The notes beneath the pieces are model-generated. The model was not told the origin of the DNA. It ran no database searches and saw only the letters and a list, made by a program, of their open reading frames with translations. Position numbers and translations under genes: made by a program. A stretch of 64,000 nucleotides of DNA. Source: an uncultured Acetobacteraceae bacterium (GTDB lineage: Bacteria > Pseudomonadota > Alphaproteobacteria > Acetobacterales > Acetobacteraceae). Location of the stretch: contig CALMVT010000494.1 in the NCBI GenBank assembly GCA_937873175.1, positions 1-64,000 of the forward strand, written 5' to 3'. Numbering within the stretch: the stretch's first letter is position 1; each line of letters begins with the position of its first letter. Positions 1 through 8,598 of this stretch are shown here, piece after piece.

Positions 1-153
1 GGCCGCACGGTCACGCCGGCCTACCTGTTCCGGGTCAAGACGCCGGCCGAAAGCAGGAAGCCCTGGGACTACTACACCCCCATCCAGACCTTGTCCGCGG
101 ACGAGATATGGCGTCCGCTGAGCGAGGGCGGTTGCCCCTTGGTGAAGGCGTAA
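1..153 (+). CDS. C-terminal fragment of branched-chain amino-acid/urea-type ABC transporter substrate-binding protein (partial at window edge)
   Basis: Frame 1 reads GRTVTPAYLFRVKTPAESRKPWDYYTPIQTLSADEIWRPLSEGGCPLVKA*, typical tail of this family. Confidence 0.7.
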   Translation, partial: GRTVTPAYLFRVKTPAESRKPWDYYTPIQTLSADEIWRPLSEGGCPLVKA

Positions 154-157
154 CGCC

Positions 158-1141
158 ATGCCCCAAGCGATCGTCATGACGGAATACGGCGGGCCGGAGG
201 TGCTGCGGGGGCAAATCGTTGATCCCGGCACTCCCGGACCGGGCGAGCTGCGCGTGCGCCAGACCGCCATCGGCGTGAACTTCCACGACGTTTACGTGCG
301 GACCGGCCTTTATAAAACGCTATCCTTGCCCGGCATCCCGGGCATTGAGGCGGCGGGGGTCGTGACGGCAGCCGGGCGGGACACGGACGGCTTCGCGCCG
401 GGCGACCGCATCGCCTATGTCACGTCCTCCTACGGAGCCTACGCCGAGGAGCGCATCCTTCCCGCCGCTCTGGCGCTGCGCCTGCCCGATGCTCTCGGCG
501 ACGTCGCGGCAGCGTCCATCCTGCTGAAGGGCATGACCGCCTGCATGCTGCTGCAGCACGTGCATCAGGTGCGGCCCGGCCAGACCGTGCTCGTGCACGC
601 CGCCGCCGGCGGCGTGGGGCAGCTCCTGTGCCGCTGGGCGACGCATCTCGGGGCGACGGTGATCGGGACCGTGGGAAGCGAGGAAAAGGCGCGGATCGCG
701 CGTGCGTGCGGCGCAAACCACGTCATTCTTTACCGCAGCGAGGACTTCGTGGCCCGCGTGCGCGAGATCACGGCCGGGGAGGGCGTCGATGTCGCGTATG
801 ACTCCGTGGGAAGGGACACGTTCCTGGGGTCGCTCGATTGCCTGGCCTACCTGGGGAAGCTGGTGAATTTTGGCCAGTCTTCCGGGCCGGTCGATCCGCT
901 GGCCCCTTCGCGCCTGGCCGCGCGCTCCAACGCCCTGTTCCGCCCTATCCTGTTCCACTACGTGCGCGGGCGCGCGGCGCTCGAAGCGGTTGCGGGCGCC
1001 ACGTTCCAGGCAATCGCCGAGGGCGTGCTTCGTCCCGATCCGGCCTTGCAGCTTCCCCTTGCCGAGGCGGGAAAGGCGCACAGCGCGCTGGAAGGGAGGC
1101 AGGCGCCCGGACCGATCGTCCTGGTGCCGGACGCCGGGTAG
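158..1141 (+). CDS. NADPH:quinone oxidoreductase (zinc-independent MDR family)
   Basis: 327 aa; GGPEVL start, VHAAAGGVGQLLCRWA nucleotide-binding motif, YDSVGRDTF. Confidence 0.9.
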   Translation: MPQAIVMTEYGGPEVLRGQIVDPGTPGPGELRVRQTAIGVNFHDVYVRTGLYKTLSLPGIPGIEAAGVVTAAGRDTDGFAPGDRIAYVTSSYGAYAEERILPAALALRLPDALGDVAAASILLKGMTACMLLQHVHQVRPGQTVLVHAAAGGVGQLLCRWATHLGATVIGTVGSEEKARIARACGANHVILYRSEDFVARVREITAGEGVDVAYDSVGRDTFLGSLDCLAYLGKLVNFGQSSGPVDPLAPSRLAARSNALFRPILFHYVRGRAALEAVAGATFQAIAEGVLRPDPALQLPLAEAGKAHSALEGRQAPGPIVLVPDAG

Positions 1142-1179
1142 GCGGGAGTTGCTGCCCGGCGTGGCTGCCGGAACGGGGC

Positions 1180-1395
1180 GTATATGTCGTGATCCAAACC
1201 CTGGAAGGCGATGTGCTGGCGCCCTTGATTCAGCGGCATGCCGTTGACCTGCCGCCGGTGCTGTCGCTCGCCGCCGTGCTGCTGTCCGGGGCGTTGTTCG
1301 GCGCGATGGGCATGGCGCTGGCGACGCCGCTCGTGGCCGTGCTGACGGTCGCGGTTGCGCGGCTTTACGTCGAGGATCGGCTTGGCGGCCCGTGA
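1180..1395 (+). pseudogene. C-terminal remnant of AI-2E family (PerM-like) transporter
   Basis: YVVIQTLEGDVLAPLIQRHAVDLPPVLSLAAVLLSGALFGAMGMALATPLVAVLTVAVARLYVEDRLGGP* matches the family C-terminus; the N-terminal ~300 aa are absent because qor ends at 1141. Confidence 0.75.
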
Positions 1396-1453
1396 GGAAG
1401 GGCCGCCATGGGTTAGCGCCCGCCACCGCTCGTGGCCAAGGGGGAACCAAGCA

Positions 1454-1942
1454 TCAACTGTTGAGGCTCATCGGTCGCATGCCACCTCGAGGAAGGCCGA
1501 ACAGCGCTCTAACCCATCCCAGAAAAGCGCCATAGGGACGGCCCAATGCCAACATCATCACCGTGGCCCCAAGTGTTCCCAGCAACAACCCTCGCCCTGA
1601 CGCGCCACTGATCGCGATGATCGCCGCATAGATCGGAACCTGAAAGCTCACCAACGCGAGACCATCCCAGATCAGTTGCGACAGGCGGCCTGGTTGAGCG
1701 TGCCGCATGACCCAATCGCGCCAGATACCATATGGCCGCCCAACAGGAACCATGAGGATTGCTCCCAACAATCGAGCACGGAACACCTGTTCCCAGGTCA
1801 TGCCCGCAATAAAATGCTCGTTGATGATCCCGGTCGTCGTGAAAAACAGGATCAAGGCTATGGTGTCGGCGATGAAAGCGCGAACGCGCGGTTGGGCCTG
1901 CAAAGACACGGGTAGGTCAGATGCCATGCAACGATACTGCAC
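1454..1942 (-). CDS. alaE: L-alanine exporter AlaE family protein
   Basis: AlaE-like order: ADTIALI, GMTWEQVFRARLLGA, GRPYGIWRDWVMR, LVSFQVPIYAAI, GRPYGAFLGWVRALF. Confidence 0.75.
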   Translation of the reverse strand: MQYRCMASDLPVSLQAQPRVRAFIADTIALILFFTTTGIINEHFIAGMTWEQVFRARLLGAILMVPVGRPYGIWRDWVMRHAQPGRLSQLIWDGLALVSFQVPIYAAIIAISGASGRGLLLGTLGATVMMLALGRPYGAFLGWVRALFGLPRGGMRPMSLNS

Positions 1943-2072
1943 GGCAATTCCGGACGTGTCAGTGAGATCCCGACAGCGCCTGCGCCGGCGCAGCAGGCAT
2001 TCGCGCTGCCAACAGCAGCCTCCTGATCCGAGCCGACTTCCGGCGCGAGTGCCAAGCGCCGGATTTGGACCG

Positions 2073-3353
2073 CTAGATCGTGTTCGCCCGCCCCGTCGCC
2101 AGCGCGGCCACGGCGTCGGCCGTCGCCGCCGACAAGGTCCAGCCGAGATGCCCGTGCCCGGTGTTGTAGAACACCCGCGGGTTCCGGCCCTGCATCACCC
2201 GCGGCATCATGTCCGGCATCATCGGGCGCAGCCCCGCCCACGGCACGGCGTGCCGGGTGCTCATGCCGGGGAAGTGCGCCCGGCACCACGCCACCAACGG
2301 CTCCACCCGCTCGGCCCGGATGTCCCGGTTGGCCCCGTTGAACTCCGCCGTGCCCGCCACGCGGAGCCGTGTCCGCCCCAGACGGCTGGTGACGATCTTG
2401 GCCTTGTCGTCCAAGAGGCTCACCCACGGGGCCGCCGCCTGGTCCGCCGGCTCGGGCAGGCTGACGGTGATGGAGTAGCCCTTCACCGGATACACGTTCA
2501 CCCGGTCCCCCAGGCTGCGGCCCAGGTCGCGCGACATCACGCCGCTGCACACCACCACCTTGTCGAAGCGGCTTTCCTCCGCCTCCGGCACGGTCCCGTC
2601 CAGGCGGGCTTCGGTTGAGCGGTGCCGGAGCGTGACGCCGGCGTCGCTCGCGTTCACGCCCTCCACCTGCGTGGACAAGCGCATGGCCACGCCCAGCCGC
2701 TCGCAGGCGGCCGCCAGGCCATGGGTGAACTTGTGGATGTCCCCGGTAAAGTCGGACGGGGTGTACCAGCCGCCATACAGCTCCCCATGCAGGGCCGGCT
2801 CAATGGCGCGCATCTCTTCCGGCGTCACCGCGCGGCGCTCCAGCCCGCCTTTGGCCAGCAGCGCCGTGGCACGGCCGGCGTCGTCGAAGTCGGCTTTGTT
2901 GGCGTAGAAGTGCAGGATGCCGCGCTCCTCGCAGTCGAAGTCGATGCCGGCCTCCTCCGCCATGCGCTGCAGGTGGCCGCGCGCCTCGATGGCGAGCCGC
3001 ACGGTGGTCACCGTGTTCTCCTCGTGGCGCGGGATGGCGGCGACGAACTCCGCCATCCAGGACAGCTTGTGCCAGGACGGCCTGGGGTTCACAAGCAACG
3101 GGGCGCCGGGCTTGAACATCCACTTCAGGCCCTTGAACACCGTGGCCCAACTGTTCCAAACCTCGGCGTTGGAGGCCGACAGCTGCCCGCCATTGGCGAA
3201 CGAGGTTTCCATGGCGGCGTAAGGGTGCTTGTCGAACAGCGTGACCCGGCAGCCGCGCCGGGCCAGGTTGTAGGCGGTGGTGACGCCGGTGATGCCGGCG
3301 CCGATCACGGCGATGCGGGGTTCTGACGGGTCGAACGTGCGTGGGTGGGACAT
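2073..3353 (-). CDS. dadA: D-amino acid dehydrogenase, FAD-dependent (DadA family)
   Basis: RIAVIGAGITGVTTAYNLARRGCRVTLFDKHPYAAMETSFANGGQLSASNAEVWN; NTGHGHLGWT C-terminus; start placed at MSHPRTFD. Confidence 0.88.
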   Translation of the reverse strand: MSHPRTFDPSEPRIAVIGAGITGVTTAYNLARRGCRVTLFDKHPYAAMETSFANGGQLSASNAEVWNSWATVFKGLKWMFKPGAPLLVNPRPSWHKLSWMAEFVAAIPRHEENTVTTVRLAIEARGHLQRMAEEAGIDFDCEERGILHFYANKADFDDAGRATALLAKGGLERRAVTPEEMRAIEPALHGELYGGWYTPSDFTGDIHKFTHGLAAACERLGVAMRLSTQVEGVNASDAGVTLRHRSTEARLDGTVPEAEESRFDKVVVCSGVMSRDLGRSLGDRVNVYPVKGYSITVSLPEPADQAAAPWVSLLDDKAKIVTSRLGRTRLRVAGTAEFNGANRDIRAERVEPLVAWCRAHFPGMSTRHAVPWAGLRPMMPDMMPRVMQGRNPRVFYNTGHGHLGWTLSAATADAVAALATGRANTI

Positions 3354-3364
3354 GGGCGCTCCAT

Positions 3365-3379
3365 CCCGCATGGTGCGGG
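3365..3379 (-). promoter_or_regulatory. Short hairpin between riboswitch and dadA start (candidate expression platform)
   Basis: Minus strand CCCGCACCATGCGGG, 6-bp perfect stem just upstream of GGATGGAG and the ATG. Confidence 0.45.
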
Positions 3380-3383
3380 TTCA

Positions 3384-3585
3384 GCCCCCTCTGTCATTGG
3401 CCTGAGAGCATCGCCGGCGCCCACGGACTGGGCGGCGGCTTACACCATCGGCGAGGGCGGACGGCCCTGCTTTTCAGAGTCGAAACCTGCGCAGCGGTCC
3501 TGGGTGCCTGAGAGTTTCCGGGGCGGTTGCTCCGTCGGCGCCGCCCCCAAGCATGGGGCAGTCTCTTCCACTGTGACTGGCAATC
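3384..3585 (-). promoter_or_regulatory. Tandem glycine riboswitch upstream of dadA
   Basis: Minus strand: GTGGAAGAGACTGCC...GGCGCCGACGGAGCAA...GGAAACTCTCAGGCACCCAGGACCG, then ACTCTGAAAAGC...CTCGCCGATGG...GATGCTCTCAGGCCAATGACAGAGGGGG; two aptamer-like units. Confidence 0.85.
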
Positions 3586-3617
3586 TTGGCTCGTTGCCTG
3601 ATCAAGTCAACCAGGCT

Positions 3618-3638
3618 GGCCTGCAAAACAGGCAGGCC
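3618..3638 (-). terminator. Candidate hairpin terminator downstream of the GH2 gene
   Basis: GGCCTGC-AAAACAG-GCAGGCC, 7-bp perfect stem; no clear U-tract. Confidence 0.35.
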
Positions 3639-3662
3639 GGGGGAAGCGGACGCCCAGGCCCT

Positions 3663-5621
3663 TCAACGCCCGGCCCATCGTGAGCGCAGGAAGTGCGCCG
3701 CCAACTTGGGCCGCCGGTCGCGGGTGAACACGCCCTTGAAGTTCATGCCCCCGGCGCGGCTAGTGCCCTGGCCGGTCTTGAAGTCGGCGAAGTTCCACAT
3801 CTGCATCCCCGCCACGAACGGCCGTTCGGCCGCGACATCAAAGGTGCGGCGCAGGAACTCCACCTCGTACTCCTCCGACCACATCTCAGGCGGCTGGGCG
3901 TGCACCCCGGGAATGGTGTCCGTGCCGAACTCGGTCATCACGATGGGCTTGCCGAACCGTCTGTGCAGCTCGCGCGCCAGCGCCTGCGCGCCCTCATCGA
4001 GCCGCCCTGACTGGGTATACCACCCGTAGTAGCGGTTGATCGCCACCACGTCGAAGATGCCGTGCCAGTCCACTGGGCCGCCCTGCACGCCCACCAGCGT
4101 GACGGGACGTGTCGGGTCCAGCCGGCGCGCTTGGTCATACATCTGCCGGAAGAATCGCATGCCCGCCTTGACGGCCGCGGGCATGGGCTGGTCCGCGCCG
4201 AGCAGGGAGCCGCCCATCGGCTCGTTCGCCACGTTCCACATGATCGTGCTCGGGTGGTTCTTGTCGCGCGTGATCAGCTCGCGAAGCTGCTGGGTGGCCT
4301 GGGCAAGGCGCTGCGCGGTCGCCTCCGCCGGGTCCTCGAAGTTGAGGCCCACGGCGGGGATCTCGTTGATCACCAGCACGCCGAGCCGGTCCGCGAGGTC
4401 CATCGCTTCCTCGGCATAAGGATAGTGCGGCGTGCGGTACAAGTTGGCGCCGACCCAGCGGAGCAGCTCGTAGTCCCGCACCCACATCGGCAGGTTCAGC
4501 CCGCGCCCGCTGAGCGCGAAATCCTCGTGCTTGCCGAAGCCGGTGAGCTTGATCGGCTGGTTGTTGAGCAGCAACTGCTCCCCGCGCACCGCCACGGTGC
4601 GGATGCCGATGTCGAGCGAGTAGGCGTCCGTGTCGCGCTGCCCATCGGTGAGCGTGACCGTCAGCGGGTAGAGATAAGGGTCGTGCGGACCCCAGAACCG
4701 TGCCGAGGGCACGCGCAAGGTGGCCTCGGCGGCGCCGGCCTGGAAGTTCAGGTCGGCGTCGGCGTTGTTCAGCCGGACCTTTCCTTTGCCGAAATAGCCG
4801 CCAAAGGCCGCGACCTCCACGGTGACAACGCCGTCGCCGCCCTCGATGGTGGTGGCCACCGTGACATCGTCGATGTGCGCCTCGGCCAGGACCGAATAAA
4901 GCCAGACCTGCCGGTGCAGGCCCGCGTAGGGAAAGAAGTCGTATGTGGTCGCAGGATACCCGCCCAGAACGCCGGCCACCCCGCCGCCGCCCGGCCCGGG
5001 TCCTGGCGGCACGCGCTCCAGAAGCTGCTTGTTCTCCACGGAGATCGCGACAACGTTGGGCCGGTCTCACACGAGTTGGCCGGTGACGTCGGCCGCGAAG
5101 GGCAGGTGCCCACCCCCGTGCTCGGCCACGAAGGCGCCATTGACCCAGACCTTGGCGGCGTAGTTCGCCGAGCCGACGCGCAGGAACACGCGCTGGCCGC
5201 GCCAGGCCGATGGAGACCAAATTTCCGTTTGATACCAGGCAAGGCCCAGGTAATCCCGCGCGTCGTCGAACAGGTCGTTCCAACTGCAGGGCACGGGGAT
5301 CATGCGCGGCGCCGGCAGCGCCTTGGCCCAGCCCTGCGCCTCGCCCTCCTCCTGCGGGTCAAGCTGGAAGCGCCACAGGCCGGACAGGTCCACCACGTTG
5401 CGAAACTGGTTCTGCCGCGGGCGGAGCAGGCCGCCGGGGCCGGGCGGCGTTGCGTCCGGTCGCTGGGTCGCGCCGGGCTGCCCCTGCGCTGCCGCTCGTC
5501 CGGCCCAGCCAAGCGCGGTGCCTGCTGCTGCCGTGCTGAGCAGGATGCGACGACGCCCCACGCCGCTCGGATGGGTCGATGCCCCGGCGATCTCGACATC
5601 GTGCACGTCCAACTTCTTCAT
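3663..5621 (-). pseudogene. Tat-exported GH2 beta-glucuronidase (GusA/UidA-like) interrupted by one in-frame TGA
   Basis: Minus-strand ORFs 5067..5657 and 3663..5039 are in the same frame: ...DVTGQLV*DRPNVVAISVENK...; RRRILLSTAAAG signal, NVANEP acid/base Glu, MTEFG nucleophile, NRYYGWY, WNFADF, MNFKGVFTRDRRPK. Confidence 0.85.
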
Positions 5622-5681
5622 GATGCCTCCCCTGCTCCGATAGGGGCACGTTGGCATCCGCAGACGCCTGCTGGCCCATCC

Positions 5682-5696
5682 TAATCGCCGCGATTA
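5682..5696. promoter_or_regulatory. Palindromic candidate operator in divergent intergenic region
   Basis: TAATCGC-C-GCGATTA, perfect 7-bp arms. Confidence 0.45.
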
Positions 5697-5784
5697 CAGG
5701 ATTTTAACGTCCTAACAGCCCATGGCCGTGCCCGGCATGCCGGTGCCATGCTGCCCGGCCATCACCGGCGCAAAGGAACGCACA

Positions 5785-6180
5785 ATGAGCGACGAGCAAC
5801 TGCAACGGGGCAAGGACATCCGTGCCGAAGTCATCGGCAAGCAATGCTCCGAGGCGGCCCTCGTGACCGCCACCGACTTCGACCGCCCGTTCCAGGAGCT
5901 TGCGCTCCGATACTGCTGGGGCGAGGTTTGGGGCCGCCCGGGCCTCGACCGCTGCACGCGCAGCATCGTCAACCTCGCCATGCTGGCGGCCATGGCGAAG
6001 CCGAACGAGCTGAAGATCCACGTGCGCGGCGCGTTGACCAACGGCGTCACCAGACAGGAGATCCAGGAGATTTTCCTGCAAGCCTGCATCTACTGCGGGG
6101 TTCCCACGGCAGGCGAGGCGTTCAAGGTGGCGCGCGAGGTGTTCGAGGAGCCTGACGCAGTTGATCCCGGCAGCCTATGA
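5785..6180 (+). CDS. Carboxymuconolactone decarboxylase family protein (PcaC-like)
   Basis: RYCWGEVWGRPGLDRCTRSIVNLAMLAAMAKPNELKIHVRGALTNGVTRQEIQEIFLQACIYCGVPTAGEAF. Confidence 0.85.
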   Translation: MSDEQLQRGKDIRAEVIGKQCSEAALVTATDFDRPFQELALRYCWGEVWGRPGLDRCTRSIVNLAMLAAMAKPNELKIHVRGALTNGVTRQEIQEIFLQACIYCGVPTAGEAFKVAREVFEEPDAVDPGSL

Positions 6181-7511
6181 CCCGTCCCCGATCCGGTCGG
6201 CGCCCTGGTCCCGGCTGTTCTGGTGCAGGATCAGCCGGGCGGCGCGTCCGTCCGGGCCTGGCTCGAAGGTGATCTGCGCGCCGACCACCTTGTAGAAGAA
6301 CCGCCATTCTGACAGCGGGAACAAACGGTATGCCGCCTGGCCCGTGAGCTGGGCCAGCAGGCGGTCGCCGCGGCGCGTGACATCGAACAGCAAGCCCGGC
6401 CGTATCCGGTAGCGGCCAAGCAGCCGGTCGAAGCACGCCGGGTCCACGGAAGCTGGCTGGTGGAACCAGTGCAGCGCCCAGCGGGGATCGCACAGGTGAA
6501 TGCCCAAATCCGCCCAAGCGCCGGTGGACGCGTTGGCGAGCACGATTGCGCCCCGGCGCCACGCCGGCACGCAGCCGGCATAGCTGCGGAACCCGCCGGT
6601 GCCCCCTTCGTGCTGCAGGGTGACGTGGCCCTCCGGCTGCGGCAGGCCGAGGCCGCCCTTCTCGCACGGCGCCGCCAGCAGCGCGGCCGCGGGGGCGAGC
6701 GGCCCGGCGCCGTCCATCAGGGCCTCAAGGAACAGCAGCATGTCGGGCGCCGTGGAGCGCAGCCCACCAGCGCCGGCCAGCACGCCCATGTCCCAGGCGG
6801 GCACAGGCTCGCCGCTGTCGTCGTGCTCGGATGCGAACCGGGCCGCCAGCGCCGGCGGCAGGCGGATGGCGGTGTCGCACATCCCGAGCGGCTGCAGGAT
6901 GCGACTGGCGACCAGGCCTGCGTAGTCCAGTCCCGCCCGCAGCCCGAGCGCATGGCCCAGCAAGCCGGCGCCCAGGTTCGAGTACTCGAACCCGTCCCCG
7001 GGCGTGCGGGCCAGCTTGTGATCGGCCAGGAAAGCATACAGGCGCTCCGCCGTGTAGCCGGCGTAGGGTTCGGAGCTGCTTGGGGGCACGTCGGGCGGCA
7101 GCCGCGGCAGGCCCGAGGTGTGCCGGGTGAGCTGCAGCAACGTGATCGGTTGGCCGTGGCGCTCCGGCACGCGCGTGCCCGGCGGCAGCAGCGCCGCCAC
7201 TGGCTCATCCAGCGCGGCCTCGCCGCGGCGGGCCATGTCGGCCAGCAGCAGCGCGGTGAACAGCTTGGTGATCGAGCCGATCTCGAACACAGCGCTTCCG
7301 TCCAGCACCTTGCCCGTTGGGCCCGCGACGCCATAGGCGACGACGCTGCGCCCCCGCCTTGCGTGACGCCCACCACTATGTCGGGGCTGAGGCCGCACCG
7401 ATCCACGCGCTGCTTCAGCAATCCCCGGATCGCGTCGTCTGGCAGGGCAGGCGGGAGAAGCGGCCCGGAACTCATGGCGGGGGCGGTTTGATCAGCGTCG
7501 GTTTCGGTCAT
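6175..7511 (-). pseudogene. Serine hydrolase / class C beta-lactamase family, frameshifted
   Basis: N-terminus MTETDADQ...SPDIVVGVTQGG (6717..7511 frame) continues as RSVVAYGVAGPTGKVLDGSAVFEIGSITKLFTALLLADM (6175..7398 frame); SITK motif; shift at the C5/G5 run at 7351-7355. Confidence 0.8.
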
Positions 7512-7655
7512 GGCGCGATGTCTGCCCTGCCGGTCGCTTCACGGAGCGTGCGCGGGGGCCGATGGTTGCAAAGGCGCTGCGGGCAAAACGGGGAGGTCCC
7601 GGCCAGGCTTTCCGGCTTACGGTCGAGGCCGCTCAAACTGACCGAAAAAGGGACC

Positions 7656-7973
7656 GTGTTGGCCAACGTGTTCGACCATCTTCCCGCCCCGTCGCGGGAC
7701 GAGGACATCACCGAGCTGCTGTCGCGACAGGAAGCCCGGATCGAGCGGATCGTCTCGACCGGACAGTCAACGCCTGTGGACGCGCCCTATGACCAAGACC
7801 ACGACGAATGGGTGCTGCTGCTCAAAGGGGCTGCGGGCTTGTGGATCGACGGCGAAGGGGAGCGCACCCTGCGTCCCGGCGACCACCTGCTGATCCCCGC
7901 CCATTGCCGGCACCGGGTCACCTGGACCGCGGCGGACGAGCCGACCGTCTGGCTTGCCATTCACTTCCGTTAG
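7656..7973 (+). CDS. Small cupin-domain protein
   Basis: DHDEWVLLLKGAAGLWIDGEGERTLRPGDHLLIPAHCRHRVTWTA; GTG or TTG start. Confidence 0.75.
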   Translation: MLANVFDHLPAPSRDEDITELLSRQEARIERIVSTGQSTPVDAPYDQDHDEWVLLLKGAAGLWIDGEGERTLRPGDHLLIPAHCRHRVTWTAADEPTVWLAIHFR

Positions 7974-8012
7974 CTGCCGGCGGCGCAACGGGTCCGGCGC
8001 CGGCCGACGCGA

Positions 8013-8420
8013 TCACGGCGGCGGCCCTGCCAACTCGTCGTAGCCCCGGTTCAGGAACTGGATCAGGCACAGGCCGTGCCCGAACGGGTCGGCAAGCACC
8101 GCGATCTTGCCCCAGGCCGCCGTTTGGACGTCCTGTTCGATCTGCGCCCCCGCACCGGCCGCGCGGGACACGGCGCCTTCGATGTCCGCCACCACGACAT
8201 CCAGGTGCACGGGCGTCCAGTGCCGCTGGTAGCTCCGCTTGCTGCCGGCCGCGCCGATCGACCCGGCCGCCTTTTTCAGCAGGAACACCGGGACCGGCCA
8301 GCCGGCCAGTTCCGCCGCTTGCCCGCCCAGGTGGCGCTTGACCGTCAGGCCAAATGCCCGGGTGTAGAACGCGATCCCGGCCTCCAGGTCCGGAACGTCG
8401 ATGTTCACCAGGATGGCCAC
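8013..8420 (-). CDS. VOC family (glyoxalase/bleomycin-resistance-like) protein
   Basis: AILVNIDVPDLEAGIAFYTRAFGL ... HLDVVVADIEGAVSRAAGAGA ... ADPFGHGLCLIQF. Confidence 0.8.
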   Translation of the reverse strand: MAILVNIDVPDLEAGIAFYTRAFGLTVKRHLGGQAAELAGWPVPVFLLKKAAGSIGAAGSKRSYQRHWTPVHLDVVVADIEGAVSRAAGAGAQIEQDVQTAAWGKIAVLADPFGHGLCLIQFLNRGYDELAGPPP

Positions 8421-8598
8421 AATCCGCCTCCGTTGCTTCCCGCCGGCCTGCGCCGGCGAAACGGTCGCTGCAATGTTTGCTGCCGACAAAAGGCGGCGGG
8501 TCGGCCTGAGCGTCGGGCGCCGAGAACTCGTTGAACATTAATCAACACAACAAAGCCCCGTGGCCGTCAGGAACCATGCTATCACAGCCCTGTGAACG

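Noticed and set aside
4062-5684. 540-aa plus-strand ORF
   Set aside because: Antisense shadow of the GH2 gene; no recognisable domains
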